Below are positions 15,842 to 23,187 of a DNA stretch of 27,831 nucleotides, piece by piece. The DNA comes from an uncultured Alphaproteobacteria bacterium (GTDB lineage Bacteria; Pseudomonadota; Alphaproteobacteria; Rs-D84), in contig CALARG010000031.1 in the NCBI GenBank assembly GCA_937888635.1, positions 1 to 27,831 on the forward strand, in the 5' to 3' direction. Under the pieces are notes generated by a model. The model saw only the letters and a program-made list of their open reading frames with translations, did not search any database and was not told the DNA's origin. The translations under genes were made by a program, and so were the position numbers. How positions within the stretch are numbered: position 1 is the first letter of the stretch; the number at the start of each line of letters is the position of its first letter.

Positions 15842-17107
15842 ATCATTTACAAAATCCAAAACCCGCCGATCAAATATAACATCACGTTCGCGCAGTGGCG
15901 CAGACATGTGTATATCAGATGCACGACGCGTACGCGACAGCGCAACATATGTTTGACCATGTGCAAAGCAACCACGCGAAACATCAATCACAACCGCATC
16001 CAGTGTTTTTCCCTGGGCACGATGGATTGTCATGGCATACCCCAGGCTTAGCGGGAATTGTTTATATGACCCCACTTCGTTTTCAACCAGACGTTCGTTT
16101 TCGTCGCGCGTGTATTCAATCTTTTGCCATTTTTCAGGCTTAACCGTCACGGTTTCGTGCGAATCAGACAGCATTTGCACCGTTATATCACGCGCGGACA
16201 TTGCGCGCACAATTCCCATTGAACCGTTATGCCATTTGTCGCCGTTCTTTACAAAGACAACCAATGCGCCGACCTTTAATTCCAATGCCAGGGGCGCAGG
16301 TACATCACGGTCAGAAAAATTGCCACTTAACACACCGTTATATACGACCGCGGTTTCATTTATCTGATTCAGGCGCGTGGCATTAATGCGTTCGGCAACC
16401 GCACGAAATGGTGTTATCAAAACCGCATTTTCACGGCGTGTGACATCATCTATTCTGCAATCATTGAAAAAAGACAGCGCGCCCGTATCGCCATTGCGCA
16501 ATCGCACCAGATTTTCCAACAGTGGCAGGTCATTTTGGCGATACACAAAATCAAAATTATATTTGATGAAATTTGCACGCTTGTAGACATTGCTGTCAAA
16601 AAAGTATGCGTTTGGATGCCCGTATTCTGTTTCATAGTATTGGTTCGCTTCGCGTGTTATGACCGGTGGCAACTGATATAAATCGCCAATGGCAACAACC
16701 TGAATCCCGCCAAAGGGTTCATTATTACGGCGGGCATAGCGCGCCAGAATATCAATCGCGTCCAACAAATCAGGCGCAACCATTGATATTTCATCAATAA
16801 TCAGGACATCTGTCGCCGTCAGGATATTGCGTGGCTTGGCCTTTAGTTTTAAAAATTCAGGCAATGTAAAATCGCGTGGCGGAATTTGAAACAAGGAATG
16901 TATCGTCTGGCCCCCGACATTTAATGCAGACACCGCCGTTGGACAGGCGCACACAATCCTTTTGCGCGATGCAGACTTCAGATAATTCACAAATGTTGAT
17001 TTACCAGTTCCGGCCGGTCCCAATATCAACAGGTTTGAATTTGTGCGTTCAATCGCATCAAATGCAGACATCTGGGTTGCGTTTAAAATTGGGGTTATTC
17101 CATTCAT
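15836..17107 (-). CDS. Pif1-like superfamily 1B DNA helicase
   Basis: A helicase of about 423 residues from the Pif1/RecD-like group, which unwinds DNA 5' to 3' and can resolve G-quadruplexes and DNA-RNA hybrids. The start LNATQMSAFDAIE is the Q motif region. GPAGTGKST forms Walker A, VLIIDEISM the DE box, GDLYQLPPV motif III, and the C-terminal part has YAMTIHRAQGKTLDAVVID and TYVALSRTR, motifs V and VI. I prefer the start at 17107 because the extra 13 residues from 17146 (MIYFNIYLCNDCR) lie in AT-rich leader sequence; neither start has a ribosome site. It is convergent with rimI, sharing six bases. It lacks the extra domains of eukaryotic Pif1. Confidence 0.92.
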   Translation of the reverse strand: MNGITPILNATQMSAFDAIERTNSNLLILGPAGTGKSTFVNYLKSASRKRIVCACPTAVSALNVGGQTIHSLFQIPPRDFTLPEFLKLKAKPRNILTATDVLIIDEISMVAPDLLDAIDILARYARRNNEPFGGIQVVAIGDLYQLPPVITREANQYYETEYGHPNAYFFDSNVYKRANFIKYNFDFVYRQNDLPLLENLVRLRNGDTGALSFFNDCRIDDVTRRENAVLITPFRAVAERINATRLNQINETAVVYNGVLSGNFSDRDVPAPLALELKVGALVVFVKNGDKWHNGSMGIVRAMSARDITVQMLSDSHETVTVKPEKWQKIEYTRDENERLVENEVGSYKQFPLSLGYAMTIHRAQGKTLDAVVIDVSRGCFAHGQTYVALSRTRRASDIHMSAPLRERDVIFDRRVLDFVNDL

Positions 17108-17154
17108 GCGACAATCATTGCATAAATAAATATTAAAATAAATCATTTTTTATC

Positions 17155-17182
17155 TTGCATGATTTTTCAAATCATATATAAT
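17155..17182 (+). promoter_or_regulatory. Promoter of tRNA-CAU
   Basis: TTGCAT (17155-17160) and a perfect TATAAT (17177-17182) are 16 bases apart and nine bases before the tRNA. Confidence 0.75.
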
Positions 17183-17191
17183 GGGCGCCGT

Positions 17192-17268
17192 GGGTTAGTA
17201 GCTCAGTTGGTTAGAGCGGAGCGCTCATAACGCTTTGGTCGTGGGTTCAAGTCCTACCTAACCCACCA
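17192..17268 (+). tRNA. tRNA with CAU anticodon (elongator Met or Ile2)
   Basis: A complete 77-base cloverleaf: acceptor GGGTTAG/CTAACCC, D arm GCTC..GAGC, anticodon loop CTCATAA with CAT at 17226-17228, T loop TTCAAGT, and encoded CCA. It is not the initiator, since the first acceptor pair is a normal G-C. The arms around the anticodon (GAGCG, CGCTT, then TGGTCG) resemble lysidine-modified tRNA-Ile(CAU) as much as elongator tRNA-Met. The sequence alone does not settle this. Confidence 0.93.
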
Positions 17269-17275
17269 AAATTTT

Positions 17276-17305
17276 AAAATCCGTCCGTTTGGATGGATTT
17301 TTTCA
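17276..17305 (+). terminator. Terminator after tRNA-CAU
   Basis: AATCCGTCC and GGATGGATT pair (with one G-U) around a GTTT loop and run into TTTTTT. It ends just before the flavoprotein gene. Confidence 0.7.
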
Positions 17306-17329
17306 TTTACTGTGATAAAATATAATAAT

Positions 17330-18487
17330 ATGAAAAAATATTATGATGTTATTATTATTGGTGCAGGTGCTGCAGGATTAAGCGCAGGCGCCGCTGCAAT
17401 TGCCCGCGGATTAAGCGTTGCGATTTTTGACATGGGCGCGTCACCCGCCCGCAAGGTTTTGGCATCAGGTGGCGGCAAATGCAATATCACAAACACCGCC
17501 GCCGCACGCGACAGATATTTTGGGCAAAACCCAGACTTTGTGCGCAGTGCACTGTGCCGTGTATCACCGCATGATATATTAGAATGGGCAAAAAAACATA
17601 AAATCAAACTGTACGAAAAGACACCGGGGCGATATTTCTGTACAGATGGCGCGGGGGCGGTTGTTGACGCATTAATGCGCGATGTGCGGGGCGCAGATAT
17701 TTTTTATGGCACACAGATTGATTCTGTTGCGAAAACATATATGGGATTTATGGTAAATAACACGATGTGTAAAAACCTGATTGTGGCGACGGGCGGGGTT
17801 TCCTTTGCCACATTGGGGGTATCGGATGTGGGATACAAAATCGCAAAACAGTTTGGACACAAAATCATACCGCCCCGCCCTGGGCTGTGCGCACTGGCCA
17901 CGCCAGATATACCGTCTGAACTGGCCGGCATATCAATAAATGCCAAAATTAAAATTGGGCGCGCAATGGTTCAAGATGATTTATTATTTACACACTTTGG
18001 GATTGGTGGGCCGGCAACATATCGTGCCAGTTTGTATGATATAAGTAATGGCATGCATATAAATCTGATTCCAGATACGGATGTTTTAGAAATACTGAAA
18101 AGCACAAAAAAGACCAATGGTCGCAAAACAATTGCGGGCGTGCTGGGGCAATATTTACCCACCCGCGTTGCAAAATGGATTGCCGGGAATGACACGCGCA
18201 ACATCGCAGATATCAGGGATGCGGAACTGGGCCAGATTGCAGAACGCGCAACCAATTTCTATATTCGGGGCGACAAAATAAAATATCACAACATGGCCAG
18301 TGCCGAAGTGACATTTGGTGGCATAGATACGCGTGACATATCATCAAAAACAATGGAATCAAAATTGTATCCTGGACTGTACTTTGCGGGCGAAGTTATG
18401 GATATAACAGGCGATTTAGGCGGCTTTAACCTGCAATGGGCATGGGCCAGTGGGCGCGTGGCCGGCAACAATGTGTGCAGTGAATAG
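17330..18487 (+). CDS. YhiN/HI0933-like FAD-dependent oxidoreductase
   Basis: A 385-residue flavoprotein. The Rossmann FAD loop GAGAAGLSAG (11-20) opens the protein. The HI0933-family signatures follow: KVLASGGGKCNITN near residue 43, ATGGVSFATLG in the middle, LLFTHFGIGGPA, and at the end FAGEVMDITGDLGGFNLQWAWASG. The family is widespread and conserved, but its substrate is not established. I chose the ATG at 17330 over the GTG at 17312 because the protein then begins with KKYYDVIIIGAG, as relatives do. No ribosome binding site is present; TAAAAT/TATAAT elements lie only a few bases upstream, so the transcript may be leaderless. Confidence 0.93.
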   Translation: MKKYYDVIIIGAGAAGLSAGAAAIARGLSVAIFDMGASPARKVLASGGGKCNITNTAAARDRYFGQNPDFVRSALCRVSPHDILEWAKKHKIKLYEKTPGRYFCTDGAGAVVDALMRDVRGADIFYGTQIDSVAKTYMGFMVNNTMCKNLIVATGGVSFATLGVSDVGYKIAKQFGHKIIPPRPGLCALATPDIPSELAGISINAKIKIGRAMVQDDLLFTHFGIGGPATYRASLYDISNGMHINLIPDTDVLEILKSTKKTNGRKTIAGVLGQYLPTRVAKWIAGNDTRNIADIRDAELGQIAERATNFYIRGDKIKYHNMASAEVTFGGIDTRDISSKTMESKLYPGLYFAGEVMDITGDLGGFNLQWAWASGRVAGNNVCSE

Positions 18488-18547
18488 ATACCTATGCCAC
18501 AGGTTCCTAAAAATATGTAATATTTATACATAATTTAAGGGACGCCC

Positions 18548-19090
18548 ATGAAACAACAATCTGAAAAACCAATTGGTATTGTGAATATTATTTATGACAC
18601 AGATGCAAATATGCAAAACTGCAACCTGTTAACGAATTTCTTTAATCAGCACAGATATATCGTGAATCAGTTCAGCACAAAAAATATATCTTTGCGTGCA
18701 TGTGCCGATGGTAATTTGCCGACATTCTTGGTTGGGGTTGGGCGCGCAGGTGACATTGTACAGAATATAACACGCACCGATGACACATACGCCGGCGGAA
18801 TATCAATAATGGCACGCCCATCCGTCACACAAAGATTACAACAGGCGTGCAGTTTGAATTTTAGGCGCAGCCCTGCCCCAAAAATACCATTACTGATTAT
18901 TGGCGGATGGGGCGCAGTACGACAAATGCGGACATTTGTATCGGCCAGTGAATGCGGGATTTATAATGACAAAAATCTAAACAACCTAAATGTTGTGATA
19001 TACCCTGAAATAAATGCACAAAATGCACTGTCTGTTGCCCAGGACGACATATTAAGATTTCTAAATTCTACGCGACAAAATTGCGCATAA
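18548..19090 (+). CDS. Hypothetical protein
   Basis: A 180-residue protein that I do not recognise. It has alternating beta and alpha patterns (PIGIVNIIYDT, PTFLVGVGRAGDIVQNI, KIPLLIIGGWGAV) that suggest a small alpha/beta fold with glycine-rich turns, possibly a nucleotide- or sugar-binding fold. There is no signal peptide or membrane helix. An AAGGGA ribosome binding site before the ATG supports the start. It stands alone between the flavoprotein and the convergent lipoprotein. No catalytic motif can be pointed to. Confidence 0.75.
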   Translation: MKQQSEKPIGIVNIIYDTDANMQNCNLLTNFFNQHRYIVNQFSTKNISLRACADGNLPTFLVGVGRAGDIVQNITRTDDTYAGGISIMARPSVTQRLQQACSLNFRRSPAPKIPLLIIGGWGAVRQMRTFVSASECGIYNDKNLNNLNVVIYPEINAQNALSVAQDDILRFLNSTRQNCA

Positions 19091-19115
19091 AAAAATCCCC
19101 ACACTGTGGGGATGT
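19088..19115 (-). terminator. Terminator of the lipoprotein gene
   Basis: ATCCCCACA and TGTGGGGAT form a stem at 19095-19113. Eight A bases on its left give a U tract when read on the minus strand, so it serves the minus-strand gene. Confidence 0.7.
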
Positions 19116-19125
19116 AAATTCCAGA

Positions 19126-19449
19126 TTATTCCGCCGGCGTGTCAGTTAAAACCATAACCGTTCCCTGGTCAACGACCATATCGGGGTCATCAGATGTTGT
19201 TTTATTGCCCGCCCATACATAATATGTGTACGGTGTACCAGGATTGGCGGTAATTTGAATAACATGTTTGTCCGTTTCCAACATCAAATCATTACCATTT
19301 GGTGTGGCATAACGAATAATGCTGCAATCTGCGCCAATGCATTCGGATGCCATTTCCTGTTCAACAATAACACCATCGGATGCCGTCTGACAACCCGCCA
19401 AGGCGAACATCGCACCCATAAGAATGGGCAATATCAATATCTGTTTCAT
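19126..19449 (-). CDS. Small lipoprotein
   Basis: A 107-residue predicted lipoprotein. The N terminus MKQILILPILMGAMFALAGC is a type II signal peptide with the lipobox LAGC, Cys20 being the lipidated residue. The mature part has about 87 residues, contains two further cysteines (ECIGADC) that could form a disulphide, and is rich in beta-type sequence. No family is recognised. I start at 19449, not at the upstream 19518 ATG, since this gives the clean signal. No ribosome binding site is seen; a TAAAAT element lies about seven bases before the start codon, which again suggests a leaderless transcript. Confidence 0.82.
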   Translation of the reverse strand: MKQILILPILMGAMFALAGCQTASDGVIVEQEMASECIGADCSIIRYATPNGNDLMLETDKHVIQITANPGTPYTYYVWAGNKTTSDDPDMVVDQGTVMVLTDTPAE

Positions 19450-19511
19450 GTCTGTAATTTTATCATATTTTTTATATGGAAAAAAGATAAAAATGTAAGC
19501 AAACAGCAATG

Positions 19512-19540
19512 TTGACAACCTGGTTTTTTTGTAGTAATTA
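19512..19540 (+). promoter_or_regulatory. Candidate promoter of the 65-residue gene
   Basis: A consensus TTGACA (19512-19517) is followed after 17 bases by TAATTA (19535-19540). It is about 33 bases before the ATG. Confidence 0.5.
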
Positions 19541-19572
19541 TTAATACAAACTAAGATTAAAAGGATAAAACA

Positions 19573-19770
19573 ATGCCATTTGTAGATTTAATAGACGAAA
19601 AAAACAAAAGAATATCAATAAACACCGACTATGTTATTATGGTTGGCGAAACAATGGGTGGTAATGGGTATATTGTTGACACGAACAAAACCACAACATA
19701 TACAAACCAAGAATACCAGGATGTACTGAATGCAATTAAATCTGCATTAGCCCCAACGAAAAAGAAATAA
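19573..19770 (+). CDS. Small hypothetical protein
   Basis: A 65-residue soluble protein ending in KKK. The pattern (DLIDEKNKRISINTDYVIMV, then a glycine turn, a Thr-rich strand and a C-terminal helix EYQDVLNAIKSAL) is a compact beta-then-alpha arrangement, loosely like FlbD-type small proteins, but similarity is too weak to name it. An AAGGA ribosome site, an upstream promoter and an intrinsic terminator all support a genuine single gene. Confidence 0.7.
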   Translation: MPFVDLIDEKNKRISINTDYVIMVGETMGGNGYIVDTNKTTTYTNQEYQDVLNAIKSALAPTKKK

Positions 19771-19777
19771 TCAGTAA

Positions 19778-19806
19778 AAAACGCCCAAATTGGGCGTTTG
19801 ATTTTT
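19778..19806. terminator. Terminator after the 65-residue gene
   Basis: AAACGCCCAAATTGGGCGTTT (a near-perfect inverted repeat) is followed by GATTTTTG. A close copy (20172-20192) ends the tRNA-Ser(GGA) gene, and both are joined to the same tRNA 3' sequence. Confidence 0.75.
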
Positions 19807-20219
19807 GTGGCGGAGATGAAGGGATTGTCTGATTCCCATTTGCGCCGCATTGGCGCAATGGGCCCCTTTCGCTGCGTAAGATTCAAACTTCGCCAAATGG
19901 CTCGTTTTCATCAACTGACGCCCCGAACCCGGCAATCACTGATTGCAAATGCTTCGTCCACACTGCAACACCAACAGGAATAAAAAATACCCCATACGGG
20001 GCATTTTTTATTCCTGGCGGAGATGAAGTATTCCCTCGCCCCGCAGATGGCGGGGCTGTGGGGCATTCCTGACGGTTTTGCTGCACTATGTTTGCAAAAC
20101 CTACTCATTGTCGAACCCACGCCACTATCGTGGCTTTACCGGGTTCGAACCCCGATTTCGGCACAAAAATAAAACGCCCATATCGGGCGTTTGATTTTTG
20201 TGGCGGAGATGAAGGGATT
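19792..20219. repeat. Repeated copies of a tRNA-Ser 3' end with terminator
   Basis: A 35-base sequence at 19792-19826 is repeated exactly at 20185-20219. It includes part of a terminator stem and the 3' end of tRNA-Ser(GGA). A third, shorter copy (TGGCGGAGATGAAG) lies at 20015-20028, also next to a hairpin and T run. Between the copies are hairpins (about 19837-19862 and 20037-20056) and no convincing gene; the roughly 400-base stretch 19807-20200 is otherwise unexplained. It looks like remains of tRNA duplication or of insertions at the tRNA 3' end. Confidence 0.75.
20172..20192 (-). terminator. Terminator of tRNA-Ser(GGA)
   Basis: The inverted repeat AAACGCCC/GGGCGTTT, read on the minus strand, is followed by TTATTTTTG, eight bases after the tRNA CCA. 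Confidence 0.7.
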
Positions 20220-20291
20220 CGAACCCTTGATACCCTTGCGGGTATACCACATTTCCAATGTGGCGCACTAGACCAACTATGCGACATCTCC
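20201..20291 (-). tRNA. tRNA-Ser(GGA)
   Basis: A complete 91-base class II tRNA on the minus strand. Acceptor GGAGATG pairs with CATCTCC, the anticodon loop contains GGA (ATTGGAAAT), the long variable arm TACCC/GGGTA is present, the T loop is TTCGAAT, and CCA is encoded. It decodes UCC/UCU. Only ten bases separate it from the rpoZ stop codon, with no room for its own promoter, so it is probably processed from the rpoZ transcript. Confidence 0.96.
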
Positions 20292-20301
20292 GAATCTGGG
20301 A

Positions 20302-20679
20302 TTATTCCGCGTCGGCAACTTCTGCGGCCGCTTCTTCGGCAGTGATTACACCAGGTTCTTCATCAGACAATGTTGCTTCTAATTCGGCGTCAATTTCACG
20401 CAACAATGGATCTTCGCTGCCAACCTCAAGCGTTTCTTCGGCCATTTCTGCAGATGGTGCATCTTTGTAAGACTGAACAAATTCATGACGAACATTCGCA
20501 ACATCTAATTTACCAGTCGCAATTTCACGCAATGCAACAACCGTCAGTTTATCCTTGCCACGTTCTACAATCATTTCAGCACCACCATCCAGGTCACGAA
20601 CGCGTTGAGATGCCAGCATCCCCAGTTCATATCGGCTTTCTACATATGGTAATGTATCAGAATTTGTTGTACGTGCCAT
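20302..20679 (-). CDS. rpoZ: RNA polymerase omega subunit
   Basis: A 125-residue omega subunit, which helps assemble and stabilise the beta' subunit of RNA polymerase. The N terminus (MARTTNSD, then SRYELGMLASQRVRDLDGGA) and the VVALREIATGKLD motif are the conserved core. The C-terminal half is a long acidic tail rich in Glu and Ala, as in other alphaproteobacterial omega proteins. An AAGGAT site lies about eight bases before the ATG. The usual partners spoT or gmk are not adjacent; instead tRNA-Ser(GGA) follows after ten bases. Confidence 0.93.
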   Translation of the reverse strand: MARTTNSDTLPYVESRYELGMLASQRVRDLDGGAEMIVERGKDKLTVVALREIATGKLDVANVRHEFVQSYKDAPSAEMAEETLEVGSEDPLLREIDAELEATLSDEEPGVITAEEAAAEVADAE

Positions 20680-20694
20680 TTCTAAAATCCTTTG

Positions 20695-20722
20695 TTGAAA
20701 TCGTTTTTAACCCCGCTATAAT
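20695..20722 (+). promoter_or_regulatory. Promoter of mtaB
   Basis: TTGAAA (20695-20700) and a perfect TATAAT (20717-20722) are 16 bases apart. The transcript should start near 20728-20730, next to the ATG at 20732, so there is almost no leader. Confidence 0.65.
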
Positions 20723-20731
20723 GCCCTATGG

Positions 20732-21988
20732 ATGGTCAAAATGCAAGCAGAAAATAAAAAAAACAATATAAAAACATTATCTTTTGGATGCAGACTGAAC
20801 GCATTGGAATCTGAAAAGATTCAAAAAATGCTGGAATCGCACATAAACTGCGCGATTGTTGTTAATACCTGTGCCGTCACAGCCGAGGCAGAACGCCAGT
20901 CAGGTCAGGCAGTTCGTCGCATCGCACGCGAAAACCCGAACGCGCCAATTTTTGTCACAGGATGTGCGGCAACACGCAACCCGCAACTGTTTACAGAAAT
21001 AGAAAACACAGCCATTGTACATAATTATGAAAAGTTAAATCTGAATGCATATATTTCTGCGATTAACAATATACCATGCGCCACACAATCGGCAAAAATT
21101 GAAAAGTTTGAACATCATGATTCAAAACTGTCCAAGCAATTTGTCCAGATTCAAAATGGATGCAATCACGCATGTGCATATTGCATAACGCGCGCATTGC
21201 GTGGCCCATCGGTGTCATTTGAATACGAAAACATATTGGCTGATGTCCGGGCGGCCGTTGAAAATGGATTTAGCGAAATTGTTCTGACAGGTATAGATAT
21301 CGCATCATACATCCAGAAAAAAGACGGCAAACTGTTCCAGTTATCTGACCTGTGTAAAGAATTACTGGCAGATGTGCCGAGCATAAGAAGACTGCGCCTG
21401 TCGTCTGTTGATCCGGCGGTGCCAGACATTGATAAAATTATTGACCTTATCCTGGGTGACCCGCGAATGATGCCACACATGCATTTTTCTATGCAATCGG
21501 GGTCTGATAGTATTCTGCGCGCAATGGGGCGCCGACACAACGCGCAACGCGTTCGCGATTTGGTTGCGCGCGCCGCGGGCAAGATTACATTCAGTTGGGA
21601 TATAATTTGTGGCTTCCCGGGCGAGTCAGAAAAACTGTTTCAAGAAACATTTGATTTGGTCTGCGAAACAAAACCGATTAAGATTCATGCTTTCCCATTT
21701 TCACCACGACCGGGTACGCCGGCCGCGGTTATGCCGGAACAGGTTGACAGGTCTGTATCTAAAGAACGCGTAAGACTGATAAATAACCAGGCCAATCAAA
21801 ACCGCACAGAATTTATGCGCGCACAGATTGGCAATGTTGTTCAGGTCTTGGTTGAAGAAAACAATATTGCGCGATGCCCACATGATATTGCGGTAAAAAT
21901 TGATGGTGCGCCCATACCCGCCCGTACAATTTGCGATATAGAAATTACAGACATCAGGGACGATTATTTTATTGGCAAAGTTATTTAG
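20732..21988 (+). CDS. mtaB: tRNA t6A37 methylthiotransferase MtaB
   Basis: A 418-residue radical SAM enzyme that converts t6A37 to ms2t6A37 in tRNA. The N-terminal MTTase domain has three cluster cysteines: C20 (FGCRLNALESEKI), C47 (VVNTCAVTAEAERQ) and C78 (VTGCAATRNPQ). The radical SAM motif CNHACAYC gives C144, C148 and C151. FGCRLN and TCAVTAEAE are MtaB-like rather than MiaB-like. A TRAM-like RNA-binding end follows (IGNVVQVLVEENN). It depends on t6A, made with TsaB, which is encoded in this window. There is no ribosome site; ATG at 20741 is an alternative start. dacA follows after 19 bases. Confidence 0.93.
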   Translation: MVKMQAENKKNNIKTLSFGCRLNALESEKIQKMLESHINCAIVVNTCAVTAEAERQSGQAVRRIARENPNAPIFVTGCAATRNPQLFTEIENTAIVHNYEKLNLNAYISAINNIPCATQSAKIEKFEHHDSKLSKQFVQIQNGCNHACAYCITRALRGPSVSFEYENILADVRAAVENGFSEIVLTGIDIASYIQKKDGKLFQLSDLCKELLADVPSIRRLRLSSVDPAVPDIDKIIDLILGDPRMMPHMHFSMQSGSDSILRAMGRRHNAQRVRDLVARAAGKITFSWDIICGFPGESEKLFQETFDLVCETKPIKIHAFPFSPRPGTPAAVMPEQVDRSVSKERVRLINNQANQNRTEFMRAQIGNVVQVLVEENNIARCPHDIAVKIDGAPIPARTICDIEITDIRDDYFIGKVI

Positions 21989-22007
21989 AATTGCTAATAT
22001 CACGAAC

Positions 22008-23186
22008 ATGAAAAAGAAATTATTTGTATTATTTTTATCTGTATTCGTATCTGTGGCACATGGGGCCGAGTTTAAGACCAAGGCAAAATCAGCATTTCTG
22101 GTTGACTATGATTCAGGGGCCGAAATCGTTGCCAAGGTGGCAGATACGCTGATGCCACCATCTTCTATGATAAAATTGATGACATTGGCGGTGCTGTTTG
22201 ATGAACTGGCGGCGGGGAATATCACAATGGACACGCGATTCCCGGTTGGGGAAAATGCGGACTATAACCGGCCAGAATGGTATCCTGCCAGCAAGATTTG
22301 TCTGGTCGCGGGACAGGATATTTCTGTGCGCGATTTGATATTGGGGCTGATTGTGCTGTCGGGGGGTGACGCATCCGTTGTTGTGGCAGAAAAACTGGCG
22401 GGCAGCGAAAACGCCTTTACCGCAATGATGGAGAAAAAGGCCCGCAGTATTGGCATGGAAAAATCTACATTCGGGAATGCAAGCGGTCTGCCAGATCCAA
22501 ACAATCTGATGACCAGCCGTGAATTGGCAATACTGGCCCAGCATTTAATTTCAGACTATCCAGAAATATACCCAATGTTTGCAACCAAGCGGTTTGAATT
22601 TAAAGAGCACAAAACCGACTGGTGTCGTGAATGGGGACGCACACACACGGTAAACTATAACAAACTGTTGTTTACAATGCGCGGGGCAGACGGCCTAAAA
22701 ACCGGACACACCACCCAGGGTGGATACGGCATGGTCGCCAGCGCCAAGGTTGGTGGTCGTCGCCTGATTGGGGTTATAAACGGCTTTAACGGCAAGGGGC
22801 ACGATGCCCTGGCGGCGGAAATGAAAAAGTTAATGGAATTTGGCTTTAACAATACCATGAACAAGGTTTTCTATAACCCGGGCGACACGGTTGCAGAAAT
22901 TCCAGTGTGGTATGGTCGCAACCCTTCGGTCATAGCCACGGTTGCAAAGCCATTTGCAATTACGGTTGATAAAGAAGACGGCATGACGGGCGTACGCGTG
23001 TTGGCACGATTTGATGAACCTATTAATGCGCCAGTTAACGCGGGTGATAAAATTGGCGAAATAATCGCGGAACAAAACGGACGTGTGATTTCGCGCGCAC
23101 CAATTGTCGCCAAGGATTCTGTGCGCAAAATCCGATTCCTGGGGCGCGCGATAAAAAATATTATGGTAATGTTTGGGTGGAATTAA
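22008..23186 (+). CDS. dacA: D-alanyl-D-alanine carboxypeptidase (DacA/PBP5 family)
   Basis: A 392-residue exported low-molecular-weight penicillin-binding protein that removes the terminal D-Ala from peptidoglycan pentapeptides. A signal peptide (MKKKLFVLFLSVFVSVAHGA) is followed by the SxxK box S53-M-I-K56 and the KTG box at 231-233 (GLKTGHT). The second active-site box, normally SGN, reads SGGDAS at 118-123, so the conserved Asn is Gly. A C-terminal beta domain (PBP5_C type) and an amphipathic end (IKNIMVMFGWN) complete it. I start at 22008, not the upstream TTG. A dacA-tmk-holB-metG-tatD order is common in alphaproteobacteria; here dacA, holB and tatD are kept. Confidence 0.94.
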   Translation: MKKKLFVLFLSVFVSVAHGAEFKTKAKSAFLVDYDSGAEIVAKVADTLMPPSSMIKLMTLAVLFDELAAGNITMDTRFPVGENADYNRPEWYPASKICLVAGQDISVRDLILGLIVLSGGDASVVVAEKLAGSENAFTAMMEKKARSIGMEKSTFGNASGLPDPNNLMTSRELAILAQHLISDYPEIYPMFATKRFEFKEHKTDWCREWGRTHTVNYNKLLFTMRGADGLKTGHTTQGGYGMVASAKVGGRRLIGVINGFNGKGHDALAAEMKKLMEFGFNNTMNKVFYNPGDTVAEIPVWYGRNPSVIATVAKPFAITVDKEDGMTGVRVLARFDEPINAPVNAGDKIGEIIAEQNGRVISRAPIVAKDSVRKIRFLGRAIKNIMVMFGWN

Positions 23187-23187
23187 A

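Noticed and set aside
19883..20120. Open reading frames on the minus strand between the tRNA 3' copies
   Set aside because: They run through hairpins and repeat copies, have no ribosome site, and their proteins show no domain-like pattern.
20138..20164. Another tRNA, suggested by GGGTTCGAACCC on the plus strand
   Set aside because: The T-arm-like sequence lacks a CCA end, and no matching 5' acceptor strand, D arm or anticodon arm is found upstream; kept only as part of the degenerate tRNA-repeat region.
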